A stretch of DNA of 64,000 bases from Gallibacterium trehalosifermentans (GCF_042433055.1 NZ_JBHLWB010000009.1:1-64000), one strand, 5' to 3'; numbered from the stretch's first letter, positions 35,008-44,430 are shown. Made by a program: numbers and translations. Notes: a model not told the origin generated them from the sequence alone.

Positions 35008-35018
35008 GAGGAGCGAGT

Positions 35019-35516
35019 ATGATTCCGATGCTTGGTATTACAGGTTATAGCGGTACAGGAAAAACTACATTATTAGAAAAATTGTTGCCGCTATTAGCAG
35101 AGCAAGGGATTCGTACTGCTGTAATTAAGCATACTCACCATGATGTACAACTTGATAAACCTGGTAAAGATAGCTGGCGTATGCAAGAAGCGGGTGCAAA
35201 ACAAGTTATAATGACCTGTGATCAACGGTGGGTATTAATGACCGAAACAGCGACCCCCGTTACACTAAATTATTTAGCACAACAATTTGACCCGCAATTA
35301 ATTGATTTAGTTTTAGTCGAGGGATTTAAGCATGAACCGATAGCGAAAATTATGTTGCATCGTCAAGCATTAGCTAAACCGCTACCAGAATTTGATGAAT
35401 ATATCATTGCGTTAGCGTTAGATTATCCGTTCGAAACAACAGCAGTACCCATTCTAGATATTAATCAACCACAGCAAATTTCTGATTTTATTATTAATTT
35501 TTATCGTCATTTATAG
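35019..35516 (+). CDS. mobB: Molybdopterin-guanine dinucleotide synthesis adapter MobB
   Basis: GTP-binding protein that helps MobA add GMP to molybdopterin. P-loop GYSGTGKTTLLEKLLP (residues 9-24), IKHTHHDVQLDKPGKDS and LVEGFKHEPIAKIML. The ATG at 35019 follows GAGGAG and matches the family start; a longer frame from 34968 would translate the terminator. 165 residues. mobA is not in the window. Formate dehydrogenase and other molybdoenzymes are plausible clients elsewhere. Confidence 0.95.
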   Translation: MIPMLGITGYSGTGKTTLLEKLLPLLAEQGIRTAVIKHTHHDVQLDKPGKDSWRMQEAGAKQVIMTCDQRWVLMTETATPVTLNYLAQQFDPQLIDLVLVEGFKHEPIAKIMLHRQALAKPLPEFDEYIIALALDYPFETTAVPILDINQPQQISDFIINFYRHL

Positions 35517-35521
35517 GAATA

Positions 35522-36928
35522 ATGACAATGGCAAAGTTAAGTAAAGCACATCGAGGTTTAGCTTGGATCGCCTCGTTTGCTTTTTTTATGCAAACGTTAG
35601 ACGTTACCATTTTAAATACGGCATTACCAATGATAGCTCACGATCTCAATGAATCGCCACTCAATATGCAGTTGACTGTCATCAGTTATGCCTTAACGGT
35701 TGCCCTGTTTATGCCATTGAGTGGTTGGTTGGCAGATCGGTATGGTACGTTAATCGTCTTCCGTTATTCAGTGTTGTTATTTGTCTTAGGATCAGTACTT
35801 TGTGCAATATCAGGATCGTTGGATATGCTGATTTTATCGCGAATCGTACAGGGCGTTGGTGGGGCGATGATGATGCCAGTTGCACGGTTAACTTTAATCA
35901 AAGCCGTACCTAAAACTGAATTACTCGCAGCGTGGAATTTAATGGCAATGGCAGGGCTGACAGGACCAATCTTAGGTCCATTACTTGGCGGGTGGTTGGT
36001 AACTTATGCCTCTTGGCATTGGATCTTTTTGATTAATATTCCAGTTGGTTTATTAGGTGTATTTTTTGCTCGTTTTTATCTGCCTAATTTAAAAGGAATA
36101 AAAGCAAGTTTTGATCGGACAGGCTTTATATTATTTTCAGGTGGAATTGTGTTAGCGACTTTAGGGTTAGATTTTATCGGTGAAGCAAAGCGAGATTGGC
36201 ATAGGGCGATCATTTTAATTGTTGTGGGATTATTGTTGATAGCAGGTTATGTCTTATATGCAAAAGGAAAACGTAATGTACTGTTTCCATTATCTGTTTT
36301 TTTGAATCGAACTTTTACTTTAAGCCTGATTGGTAATGTGCTAATTCGCCTTTCTGCTTCTAGTGTCCCGTTTTTATTGCCATTAATGTTGCAAATTGGC
36401 TTGGGTTATCCAGCAGATCAGGCTGGAATGTTAATGGTACCGTTAGCGATTAGTTCCATTGTGATGAAACCCGTGATTACCAAAATCTTAGAAAAATTTG
36501 GTTATAAGAGAACCTTAGTCGTGGCAAGTGGATTACTGACTATTGCAGTTTATGGATTAGGATTAATGAGTTATAGCCAAAATCTTATCTTTAGTGTTGT
36601 TATTATTATGTTTTATGGGGCGTGTATTTCGATGATTTTCTCTAGTGTGAATACGCTTATGGTAAGTGAATTAAAAGAAGATCAGGTAAGTGCAGGGACA
36701 ACATTGCTTAGTATTGTACAACAAATTGGGATAAGTTTAGGAATTGCAGTTGCGTCTGTGGTGTTGAATTTATATCATCATCATTCAGCACAAAATGAAT
36801 TATTGCAAAGTTTCAGTAACACTTTTTTTACGCTGTCAGTATTTGGAGGGTTATCGATGCTGACATTTTTATGTTTTCGTGCTGATGTCGGTGATGTTAT
36901 GCGACATAAACGTGATACAACAGAATAG
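35522..36928 (+). CDS. mdtD: MdtD-like MFS multidrug exporter (DHA2 family)
   Basis: Fourteen-helix-type major facilitator drug exporter of 468 residues. Motif A is GWLADRYGTLIVF, motif C-like AGLTGPILGPLLGGWLV, and the N-terminal LDVTILNTALPMIAHDLNESPLNMQ matches DHA2 proteins. It resembles E. coli MdtD (YegB) along its length. It lies five bases after mobB, so they may share a transcript. The substrate is unknown; the mdtABC pump genes that accompany it in E. coli are absent here. Confidence 0.88.
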   Translation: MTMAKLSKAHRGLAWIASFAFFMQTLDVTILNTALPMIAHDLNESPLNMQLTVISYALTVALFMPLSGWLADRYGTLIVFRYSVLLFVLGSVLCAISGSLDMLILSRIVQGVGGAMMMPVARLTLIKAVPKTELLAAWNLMAMAGLTGPILGPLLGGWLVTYASWHWIFLINIPVGLLGVFFARFYLPNLKGIKASFDRTGFILFSGGIVLATLGLDFIGEAKRDWHRAIILIVVGLLLIAGYVLYAKGKRNVLFPLSVFLNRTFTLSLIGNVLIRLSASSVPFLLPLMLQIGLGYPADQAGMLMVPLAISSIVMKPVITKILEKFGYKRTLVVASGLLTIAVYGLGLMSYSQNLIFSVVIIMFYGACISMIFSSVNTLMVSELKEDQVSAGTTLLSIVQQIGISLGIAVASVVLNLYHHHSAQNELLQSFSNTFFTLSVFGGLSMLTFLCFRADVGDVMRHKRDTTE

Positions 36929-37058
36929 TTATGCCATTTAGTTATAATGAACTATTTTTTGTTATTTCATTTTAAAAATTAACAGGCTAATCTATACCGC
37001 AATAATAAGTGTGTATTCGTGAAAAAATGCATCAGTAATGACTACGAGGAGTAATCAA

Positions 37059-38663
37059 ATGAAATTTAAACATATCTTTGCACTCAGTGCAGTGGCAACG
37101 ACATTATTAAGTACTGCAAGTTTTGCTCATGCAGAAAAAACGTTTATTAATTGTACTAGCCGTTACCCACAAGGCATTAGCCCAGCGCTTGTGATGGACG
37201 GAATCTCCTATAACGCGAGTTCCCAACAAGTTTATGATCGTTTAATTAATTTTAAACGTGGATCAACAGAAATTGAGCCAGGCTTAGCAGAAAGTTGGGA
37301 TATTTCAGCAGATGGATTGACTTATACTTTACATTTAAGAAAAGGGGTGAAATTCCATTCAAGTAAAATTTTTAAACCAACACGTGATTTTAATGCTGAC
37401 GATGTAGTTTTTTCCTTTATGCGTCAATTAGATAACAATCACCCATATCACAATGTCTCTAAAGGAACCTATCCATACTTCAATGCGATGAAGTTTCCTC
37501 AATTATTAAAATCGGTGAAAAAGGTTGATGATAATACAGTCGAAATTGTATTAAATCGCCCAGATGCTACATTCTTACCAACACTTGGTATGGATTTCTT
37601 ATCTATTTATTCAGCGGAATATGCAGACCAAATGATGCAGAAAGGTACGCCAGAAAAAGTAGATACCGATCCAGTTGGTACGGGACCATTTATTTTTGCT
37701 GGAGCGAAATTAGATCAAGCGTTACGTTATAAAGCGAATCCAGACTATTGGCAAGGTAAGACCCCAATCGATACCTTAATTTTCAGTATTACGCCAGATG
37801 CGACAGCACGTTATGCAAAATTGCAAAAAGGGCAATGTGATATGATCGATTTCCCGAATGCGGCAGATTTAGAGCGCATGAAAACAGATCCAAAAGTGCA
37901 GTTAGTCTCGCAACCTGGTCTAAACATTGCATATATTGCGTTTAATACTGCAAAAGCGCCATTTGATAATGAGAAAGTTCGTCAAGCATTAAACTATGCA
38001 GCAGATAAAGCCGCTATTATTGAGTCGGTTTATCAAGGTGCGGGCTTAGCAGCGAAAAACCCATTACCGCCAACAATTTGGAGTTATAACGATAGTATTC
38101 AAGATTATCCATTTGATCTTGAAAAAGCGAAAAAATTGTTAGCGGAAGCAGGCTATCCAAATGGGTTTGAAACTGAACTTTGGGTACAACCTGTTGTGCG
38201 TGCATCAAATCCAAACCCACGTCGTACCGCAGAAATTTTACAAAATGACTGGGCGAAAATTGGCGTGAAAGCCAAACTCGTTAGTTATGAATGGGGGGAT
38301 TATATTAAACGTACTCGTGCAGGAGAGTTTACTGCAGGAATTTATGGTTGGTCAGGCGATAATGGCGATCCAGATAACTTCTTATCACCATTGTTAAGTT
38401 GTGAAAATGCAAATAGTGGCAGTAACTATTCTCGCTGGTGTAATAAAGAATTCGATGATCTACTTGCGAAAGCGATTATTACCTCAGATAAGAAAGTACG
38501 TGCGCCACTTTATGAAAAAGCACAGGAAATGTTCCATCAAGCAGTGCCATGGATTCCTGTAGCTCACTCAGTAAGTTATACTCCGTTAAGTCCTCGTGTA
38601 CGCAACTATGCACAAAGTCCATTTGGTTATAATGCCTTTTATGGTGTAGATGTTGTCGAGTAA
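37059..38663 (+). CDS. dppA: DppA-like periplasmic peptide (haem) binding protein
   Basis: Family 5 solute-binding protein of ABC importers for dipeptides; Pasteurellaceae relatives (HbpA/DppA) also bind haem or glutathione. Signal peptide with cleavage after AHA (about residue 25) and no lipobox cysteine. Then IEPGLAESWDISADGLTYTLHLRKGVKFH, DDVVFSFMRQL and GWSGDNGDPDNFLSPLLSC. The ATG at 37059 follows GAGGAG; a longer frame from 37038 lacks a site. No dppBCDF permease or ATPase genes adjoin it. Ligand not predictable. Confidence 0.93.
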   Translation: MKFKHIFALSAVATTLLSTASFAHAEKTFINCTSRYPQGISPALVMDGISYNASSQQVYDRLINFKRGSTEIEPGLAESWDISADGLTYTLHLRKGVKFHSSKIFKPTRDFNADDVVFSFMRQLDNNHPYHNVSKGTYPYFNAMKFPQLLKSVKKVDDNTVEIVLNRPDATFLPTLGMDFLSIYSAEYADQMMQKGTPEKVDTDPVGTGPFIFAGAKLDQALRYKANPDYWQGKTPIDTLIFSITPDATARYAKLQKGQCDMIDFPNAADLERMKTDPKVQLVSQPGLNIAYIAFNTAKAPFDNEKVRQALNYAADKAAIIESVYQGAGLAAKNPLPPTIWSYNDSIQDYPFDLEKAKKLLAEAGYPNGFETELWVQPVVRASNPNPRRTAEILQNDWAKIGVKAKLVSYEWGDYIKRTRAGEFTAGIYGWSGDNGDPDNFLSPLLSCENANSGSNYSRWCNKEFDDLLAKAIITSDKKVRAPLYEKAQEMFHQAVPWIPVAHSVSYTPLSPRVRNYAQSPFGYNAFYGVDVVE

Positions 38664-38680
38664 AGGGAATTTATTTAAAT

Positions 38681-38709
38681 AAAGCGAGCTAAATTAGCTC
38701 GCTTTTTAA
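38681..38709. terminator. Shared terminator of dppA and hisD
   Basis: AAAGCGAGCT (38681-38690), loop AAATT, AGCTCGCTTT (38696-38705), then TTAATTG. A/T flanks on both sides suit bidirectional termination for these convergent genes. Confidence 0.88.
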
Positions 38710-38719
38710 TTGAAAAATA

Positions 38720-40006
38720 TTATTTTAAACTTGCACAGCGTAAACTCACGGCATTTTTGTGGGCTTGTAATTGCTCCGCTTCTGCCATTACCTCTACTGT
38801 TTTAGCGAGCTGTACAAAACCTTGCGGTGTTAATTCTTGCACTGTCATACGCTTGCTGAAATCGGCTAAACCTAAACTTGAAGTGGTACGGCTGTAACCA
38901 TAAGTCGGCAACACGTGATTGGTGCCAGACGCATAATCCCCCATACTTTCTGGTGAATAAGCCCCTAAGAAAATTGAGCCTGCATTGTCTAATTCTGGTA
39001 ATAATGCTCTGGCATTTTCCACTTGTACGATTAAATGCTCAGGTGCATACGCATTACTAATTTCGACACACTGCGCTAAATCTTGCGCAATAATGATGCG
39101 ACTATGCGAAAGCGCTTTTTCGGCTGTTTCCGCACGAGGTAATAAGGCTAATTGTTCTGTAATCGCTTGTTCTGTTTGTTGGGCTAACGTTTGACTTGGT
39201 GTAACCAGAATAACTTGTGAATCTGCACCATGTTCTGCTTGTGAGAGTAAGTCAGCGGCGACAAATTGAGGATTTGCAAATTGATCAGCGATTACTAATA
39301 CTTCTGATGGACCTGCTTGCATATCGATTGCTGCACCATTTGGATCTTGGCTAACTTGACGTTTTGCTTCTGTTACAAATGCATTTCCTGGTCCGAAAAT
39401 TTTATCGACTTTAGGAATGGATTCTGTACCAAATGCCATTGCCATTACGGCTTGTGCTCCACCGACTTGATAAATGGTATCAACACCACATAATGACGCC
39501 GCATAAAGAATTTCATCAGCAATCGGTGGTGGAGAACAGAGAATTATTTGTTGGCAACCAGCAATTTTAGCGGGGGTCGCTAACATTAACACGGTTGAGA
39601 ATAATGGGGCTGAACCGCCAGGAATATATAAACCGACTTTGTTAATTGGACGAGTAAGCACTTGGCAGCGAACACCAGATTGTGTTTCTATATCGATTAG
39701 TGCGGTTTCTTGTGCTTGATGGAAAATTGCAATATTACGTTGTGCGGTTTGCATAGCTTGCTTTAATTCTGGTGTAATCCTTGCACAGGCGGTGGCAATT
39801 TGTTCGGCAGAGACTTTTAAGTCGCTTAGATTGACCTTGTCAAAACGTTGATTAAGTTCAAATAGGGCTTGATCCCCTTTTTGTAAGACAAGTTCTCGAA
39901 TTTCATCAACCGCAGCTTGGATTTTTTGTGAACTACCAATCGCGGGGCGTTGCATTGCTTGTTGGCGTTGTTGCGGAGTGAGATTATTCCAAATAAGTGT
40001 TTTCAT
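38720..40006 (-). CDS. hisD: Histidinol dehydrogenase
   Basis: Last two oxidation steps of histidine synthesis (histidinol to histidine, NAD+, zinc). The 428 residues show KVGLYIPGGSAPLFSTVLMLATPAKIAGC, the zinc-site region QAEHGADSQVILVT and the C-terminal YAPEHLIVQ...GSIFLGAYSPESMGDYASGTNHVLPT. It follows hisG after ten bases. The convergent terminator with dppA comes directly after it, so hisC and the rest are not downstream. Confidence 0.99.
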   Translation of the reverse strand: MKTLIWNNLTPQQRQQAMQRPAIGSSQKIQAAVDEIRELVLQKGDQALFELNQRFDKVNLSDLKVSAEQIATACARITPELKQAMQTAQRNIAIFHQAQETALIDIETQSGVRCQVLTRPINKVGLYIPGGSAPLFSTVLMLATPAKIAGCQQIILCSPPPIADEILYAASLCGVDTIYQVGGAQAVMAMAFGTESIPKVDKIFGPGNAFVTEAKRQVSQDPNGAAIDMQAGPSEVLVIADQFANPQFVAADLLSQAEHGADSQVILVTPSQTLAQQTEQAITEQLALLPRAETAEKALSHSRIIIAQDLAQCVEISNAYAPEHLIVQVENARALLPELDNAGSIFLGAYSPESMGDYASGTNHVLPTYGYSRTTSSLGLADFSKRMTVQELTPQGFVQLAKTVEVMAEAEQLQAHKNAVSLRCASLK

Positions 40007-40016
40007 ATCAGTTCCC

Positions 40017-40916
40017 TTAATTCATCATTTTTTCAATAGGTAATACAAGGATAGAACTTGCCCCAATAGCTTTTAACTGTTCCATTGTTTCCCAGAAAAG
40101 GTTTTCTTGGCTAACCATATGCAATGCAACACGATCATCTTCGCTTGCTAAAGGTAAGATTGTTGGATCTTCAACGCCAGGTAATAAGGCAACCACTTCT
40201 TTGAGTTTGCTTTTTGGGGCGTGCAACATAATGTATTTGGATTCTCTTGCCTGCATTACCCCTTGGATACGAGTGAGCAATTTATCAATTAATTGTTGTT
40301 TGGCAGGTTCTAATGGATTGTTTTGTTGGATTAAGCAAGATTTTGAACGGTAAATGACATCAACTTCACGTAAACCATTGGCTTCTAATGTTGCGCCAGT
40401 AGAAACAAGATCACAAATTGCATCGGCTAATCCTGCGCGGGGGGCTACTTCTACGGAACCATTGAGTAAACAACTTTTGAATTTTAATCCACGCTCGGTC
40501 ATAAAACGTCTTAATAGTTGTGGGTAAGAGGTCGCAATTCGCATATTGTTTAATGATTCAGGACCAGTATATTCCGCATTTTGTGGGACGGCGAGTGATA
40601 AACGGCAAGTACCAAAATCTAAACGAGTGAGCATTTTATAATTGGCTTCTTCACCACTTGCTTTACGGCGTAGCTCTTCTTCTTCTAAAACATTTTCGCC
40701 AATAATGCCAAGATCTACCACGCCATCAAATACTAACCCAGGGATATCATCATCACGTACCCGTAGAATATCAATCGGTAAATTCTCTGCATAAGCGATT
40801 AAACGTTGTTCATTTAAATTAATTTTTACCCCGCATTGTTTAAGTAATTCTTGAGAGTCTTTACTTAAACGCCCTGATTTTTGCATTGCAATACGTAAAC
40901 GAGTTTTGTCTGACAT
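40017..40916 (-). CDS. hisG: ATP phosphoribosyltransferase (long form)
   Basis: First committed step of histidine synthesis (ATP plus PRPP). The 299 residues include the C-terminal regulatory ACT-like domain, so it is the long, HisZ-independent form inhibited by histidine. The PRPP-binding DAICDLVSTGATLEANGL and the N-terminal RIAMQKSGRLSKDSQELL are intact. First gene behind the attenuator. Confidence 0.99.
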   Translation of the reverse strand: MSDKTRLRIAMQKSGRLSKDSQELLKQCGVKINLNEQRLIAYAENLPIDILRVRDDDIPGLVFDGVVDLGIIGENVLEEEELRRKASGEEANYKMLTRLDFGTCRLSLAVPQNAEYTGPESLNNMRIATSYPQLLRRFMTERGLKFKSCLLNGSVEVAPRAGLADAICDLVSTGATLEANGLREVDVIYRSKSCLIQQNNPLEPAKQQLIDKLLTRIQGVMQARESKYIMLHAPKSKLKEVVALLPGVEDPTILPLASEDDRVALHMVSQENLFWETMEQLKAIGASSILVLPIEKMMN

Positions 40917-40946
40917 TGTGTTTTTCCTTCTTATTTAAATGCTAAA

Positions 40947-41021
40947 AAATAAAAAACCCTTCGGGATAACTCCCGAAGGGTATAATTGAATATTTGTACT
41001 CTCGGAAGTTTCTTATCTTCC
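40947..41021 (-). promoter_or_regulatory. Histidine attenuator (terminator, antiterminator, protector)
   Basis: On the minus strand the leader RNA can form three exclusive helices. The terminator pairs CCCUUCGGGA (40980-40971) with UCCCGAAGGG (40966-40957) and ends in a U run. The antiterminator pairs AACUUCCGA (41010-41002) with UCGGGAGUU (40976-40968), nine pairs with one G-U. The upstream protector pairs GGAAG (41021-41017) with CUUCC (41008-41004). With hisL upstream this is the classical his leader: stalling at His codons frees the antiterminator and allows hisGD transcription. Confidence 0.92.
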
Positions 41022-41045
41022 AAGCAGCACCAAATGCCTGAAAGA

Positions 41046-41090
41046 TTATTCAGGGTAATGGTGATGATGAGAGTAACAAATGAATAACAT
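41046..41090 (-). CDS. hisL: his operon leader peptide
   Basis: A 14-codon frame reads MLFICYSHHHHYPE, with four consecutive His codons near the end, then TAA. AGGAAAG stands about nine bases before the ATG. It lies 130 bp upstream of hisG and directly in front of the attenuator hairpins, in the same architecture as E. coli HisL (which has seven His). The peptide has no function itself; ribosome stalling at the His codons senses charged histidyl-tRNA. Confidence 0.93.
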   Translation of the reverse strand: MLFICYSHHHHYPE

Positions 41091-41173
41091 CAAATTTTCT
41101 TTCCTAAGCTAAAAAGCGACCTTGATTAAACTATGCGATTTTAATTGATTATGCAAGCGTTTTCTTCGTGATA

Positions 41174-42172
41174 TTAGTTAATTTCTATTTCACTAATATA
41201 TTCACTCTGTAAATCCGCGATTGGCAAAGTTGAATTTGGCCAACTACGCATAAGTTGTACTTGCATTAAATCTAATGTATCTAATCCTGGTGTTGTGTCA
41301 GGAGTATATTGTTGGGCAATTCTGGCAAGTTGTGTTAACCCAAAGCTAGACTCAATGCTTGAACTAATCACAGCAATTAAACCTTGTTGATGTGCTTGTT
41401 CAATTAATTGCACACATTTTTCTAATGAACCCACGAGTGTAGGTTTAATCACGATTGCAGTTACCTTATTTTCTGCTTTTATCTGAAAATCGGGATCTCG
41501 CACAGTTTCGTCCCACGCAATAGCAATGCCTGTATCAGCAGCAAATTGTAAACTCTCGCTAGGGGTTTTACATGGTTCTTCAATAAATTGAATTCTAGCG
41601 CGATGTTCAGGTTTAACATATTTGGCAAACATTGCCGCTTTCTCAGGTGTCCAAGAACGATTTGCATCTAAACGAAGTTTAAGATCAGGAATCGCTTCTA
41701 AGAACATATCTGCAATTAAACCATCACGATTGGCTTCATATAATCCAACTTTAATTTTGGCAATTTTTTCACCAGGTAACTGTTCTAGTTCCGCATACAG
41801 TTCATCAGGATCGCCATAGCATAAAGGAGCAATTTTAAAATTACCTTGTTCACCTAATTTTCCTTTTAGCTCAGCTAAAGCACAACTTAAACCAAATGCC
41901 ACTGATGGATAACAATTTTCTAATGATAATTTTTCATTGCAAGCGCGCGCCAGATCCCATTTTTTTAACCAATCAATCGCTTGTTGTTGCGCTTGTTCTA
42001 ATGTTTCTTGGCTAAATTCAGGTAATGGTGCAATTTCTCCCCAACCTGATTGCCCCCCACATTGAATCTGGACTAATAGACCTTCACGCTGTTTTAAAAA
42101 GCGATTGCGTAAAACAACTTGAGAATCCATTGGAATTTGATAACGATAGAGTTTATAACAGCGTTCGGTCAT
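41174..42172 (-). CDS. menC: o-Succinylbenzoate synthase
   Basis: Enolase-superfamily dehydratase of menaquinone synthesis. Key sites: the KxK pair region KIAKIKVGLY, metal ligands in LRLDANRSW and FIEEPCK, and the catalytic lysine in AIVIKPTLVG. The ATG at 42172 follows AAGGAA and is preferred over a longer frame that begins with TTG at 42187; 332 residues. It is isolated from other men genes. Menaquinone would feed NrfD during nitrite respiration. Confidence 0.95.
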   Translation of the reverse strand: MTERCYKLYRYQIPMDSQVVLRNRFLKQREGLLVQIQCGGQSGWGEIAPLPEFSQETLEQAQQQAIDWLKKWDLARACNEKLSLENCYPSVAFGLSCALAELKGKLGEQGNFKIAPLCYGDPDELYAELEQLPGEKIAKIKVGLYEANRDGLIADMFLEAIPDLKLRLDANRSWTPEKAAMFAKYVKPEHRARIQFIEEPCKTPSESLQFAADTGIAIAWDETVRDPDFQIKAENKVTAIVIKPTLVGSLEKCVQLIEQAHQQGLIAVISSSIESSFGLTQLARIAQQYTPDTTPGLDTLDLMQVQLMRSWPNSTLPIADLQSEYISEIEIN

Positions 42173-42402
42173 AATTTTTTCCTTCAATAATGAGTGAATT
42201 TAGCAAGGGGCGAGTATAGCAATTAGGTGAAAATGCGACAATCACAAAACAGGGTGAGTCTAGCGAAAACAAAAAATTGTCGCTCTTTTTTGCATTTTGT
42301 GAGTAATCGCAATAAACTTAGCCCCCAACTGAAAAGAGTAGATATGTTTCTTGGGCAAACATACATAAGAAACGGTTTTTTTTATAAAGAATAGGTAAGC
42401 AT

Positions 42403-43476
42403 ATGCGTGTTGCAGATTTTTATTTTGATCTTCCTGATGAATTAATCGCACGCTATCCACAAAAAGAGAGAACGGCGAGCCGTCTATTAAAATTAGATGG
42501 CAATAGTGGTGAGTTTTCACATCACCATTTTAAAGATGTCTTCTCGTTTGTGAATGAGGGAGATCTGTTAGTCTTTAATAATACACGAGTTATTCCAGCA
42601 CGAATTTATGGTAGAAAAAGTAGTGGCGGAAAAGTAGAAGTCCTGATTGAGCGAGTACTAGATGATAAAAGTTGTTTAGCTCATGTCCGTGCCTCTAAAG
42701 CGCCAAAAGAGGGCAGTGAGTTAATTTTAGGGGAAGATAAGCTTGGCGAAGGGAATGGTATTTATGTAAAGATGTTAGGTCGTCAAGAGGCATTATTTCA
42801 CCTACAATTTGCGATTACAGGATCGTTATTTGATAGCTTACAACAAATTGGGCATATTCCGTTACCGCCATATATTGATCGTCCTGATGAAGAGTCCGAT
42901 CAAGAGCGTTATCAAACGGTATATAGTAAAGTCCCAGGCGCTGTTGCTGCGCCAACGGCAGGCTTACATTTTGATGAAGAACTGTTAGCCGCATTGCGTG
43001 CAAAAGGAGTGAATATTGCATTTGTAACATTACACGTCGGTGCAGGGACATTCCAACCAGTACGAGTAGAAAATATTGAAGATCACCATATGCACGCTGA
43101 GTACGCAGAAGTACCACAAGCGGTGGTGGATACCGTATTAGCGACTAAAGCAGCAGGTAAGCGTGTGATTGCGGTTGGCACCACATCAGTGCGATCTTTG
43201 GAGAGTGCAGCGTTAGCTGCTGAACAACAACAAAGTAAACAGTTACTTGAACCATTTTTTGCAGATACCACCATTTTTATTTATCCTGGTAAAAAATTCC
43301 GTGTAGTGGATTGCTTAATCACTAATTTCCATTTGCCAGAATCTACCTTAATTATGTTAGTTTCTGCGTTTGCGGGTTATGACAATATTATGCGAGCATA
43401 TCGGAATGCGGTGGAAAATCGGTATCGTTTTTTTAGTTATGGCGATGCGATGTTTTTGACGAAAAAGACAAAATAA
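42403..43476 (+). CDS. queA: tRNA preQ1(34) S-adenosylmethionine ribosyltransferase-isomerase
   Basis: Transfers the ribosyl part of S-adenosylmethionine onto preQ1 in tRNA to give epoxyqueuosine. The 357 residues open with RVADFYFDLPDELIARYPQ and include FNNTRVIPAR, PLPPYIDRPDEESDQERYQTVY, VAAPTAGLHFDEELL and VTLHVGAGTFQPVR. It lies 38 kb from tgt, with which it is often adjacent. The 230-bp gap upstream holds an 8-bp inverted repeat (GCGACAAT 42235, ATTGTCGC 42276) before a T run. Confidence 0.99.
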   Translation: MRVADFYFDLPDELIARYPQKERTASRLLKLDGNSGEFSHHHFKDVFSFVNEGDLLVFNNTRVIPARIYGRKSSGGKVEVLIERVLDDKSCLAHVRASKAPKEGSELILGEDKLGEGNGIYVKMLGRQEALFHLQFAITGSLFDSLQQIGHIPLPPYIDRPDEESDQERYQTVYSKVPGAVAAPTAGLHFDEELLAALRAKGVNIAFVTLHVGAGTFQPVRVENIEDHHMHAEYAEVPQAVVDTVLATKAAGKRVIAVGTTSVRSLESAALAAEQQQSKQLLEPFFADTTIFIYPGKKFRVVDCLITNFHLPESTLIMLVSAFAGYDNIMRAYRNAVENRYRFFSYGDAMFLTKKTK

Positions 43477-43564
43477 AGTGATGGGCAGTAACTTTGTAAC
43501 AAATTCTAGATGATTATCAATGGGGCAGAGTACGATTTCCTCTTATGGTAATCGTCGGTCTGAT

Positions 43565-43592
43565 TTGTTCCACTTTCGATTTCTGCTATAAT
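43565..43592 (+). promoter_or_regulatory. fabI promoter
   Basis: TTGTTC (43565-43570) and TATAAT (43587-43592) with 16-bp spacing; TGC in front of TATAAT makes it an extended -10. It starts about 30 bases before fabI. Confidence 0.72.
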
Positions 43593-43627
43593 CCGCCCGT
43601 TTAACTACAATGAAAATAGGATAAATT

Positions 43628-44416
43628 ATGGGATTTTTAACAAATAAACGTATTTTAATCGCTGGTGTTGCTAGCAATCGTTCTATCGCTTATGGTATTG
43701 CGCAAGCAATGCATCGTGAGGGAGCAGAACTCGCCTTTACTTATCAAAATGACAAATTAAAAAGCCGTGTTGAAGAATTTGCACAAGAACTTGGTTCTTC
43801 TATTGTAATCCCTTGTGATGTTGGTACCGATGAAAGTATCGAAAATTGCTTTGCTGAATTACAAAAACACTGGGATAAATTTGATGGTTTCGTTCACGCT
43901 ATTGCTTTTGCACCAGGCGATCAACTTGATGGCGATTATGTTAATGCTGTTAACCGTGAAGGTTTCCGTATTGCACATGATATTAGTGCTTACAGCTTTG
44001 TTGCTATGGCGAAAGCTGCGCGTCCTAATTTAAATCCTGGTGCAGCCCTAGTAACTCTTTCTTATTTAGGTGCTGAACGTGCTATTCCAAATTACAATGT
44101 AATGGGATTAGCAAAAGCTTCGCTTGAAGCTAATACACGCTATATGGCATCTGCAATGGGGAAAGAGGGGATCCGTGTAAATGCAATTTCTGCAGGTCCA
44201 ATTCGTACTTTAGCGGCATCTGGAATCAAAAATTTCAAGAAAATGTTAGGTCATTTTGAAAATACTGCACCGCTTCGCCGTACAGTAACTATTGAAGATG
44301 TAGGCAATACTGCAGCATTCTTATGTTCTGATCTTGCTGCGGGTATCACTGGGGAAGTTGTTCATGTTGATGCAGGCTTTAGTACTGTTGCAATGAGTGA
44401 ATTAGACCTAGATTAA
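43628..44416 (+). CDS. fabI: Enoyl-[acyl-carrier-protein] reductase (NADH)
   Basis: Last step of each round of fatty acid elongation, target of triclosan-type inhibitors. Divergent short-chain dehydrogenase of 262 residues: GVASNRSIAYGIAQAM cofactor loop, CDVGTDESI, and the catalytic Tyr and Lys in YNVMGLAKASLEANTRY. Monocistronic between a strong promoter and a terminator. Confidence 0.99.
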   Translation: MGFLTNKRILIAGVASNRSIAYGIAQAMHREGAELAFTYQNDKLKSRVEEFAQELGSSIVIPCDVGTDESIENCFAELQKHWDKFDGFVHAIAFAPGDQLDGDYVNAVNREGFRIAHDISAYSFVAMAKAARPNLNPGAALVTLSYLGAERAIPNYNVMGLAKASLEANTRYMASAMGKEGIRVNAISAGPIRTLAASGIKNFKKMLGHFENTAPLRRTVTIEDVGNTAAFLCSDLAAGITGEVVHVDAGFSTVAMSELDLD

Positions 44417-44430
44417 TCCTTTCTTATTAT

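Noticed and set aside
34935..35018. Possible molybdenum cofactor riboswitch before mobB
   Set aside because: The only structure is a short 8-bp hairpin with a T run, explained as the ccm terminator; the large conserved Moco fold is absent.
42260..42520. 86-codon minus-strand frame upstream of and into queA
   Set aside because: It overlaps the queA start and its ribosome site, has no recognisable protein pattern and arises from AT-rich DNA.
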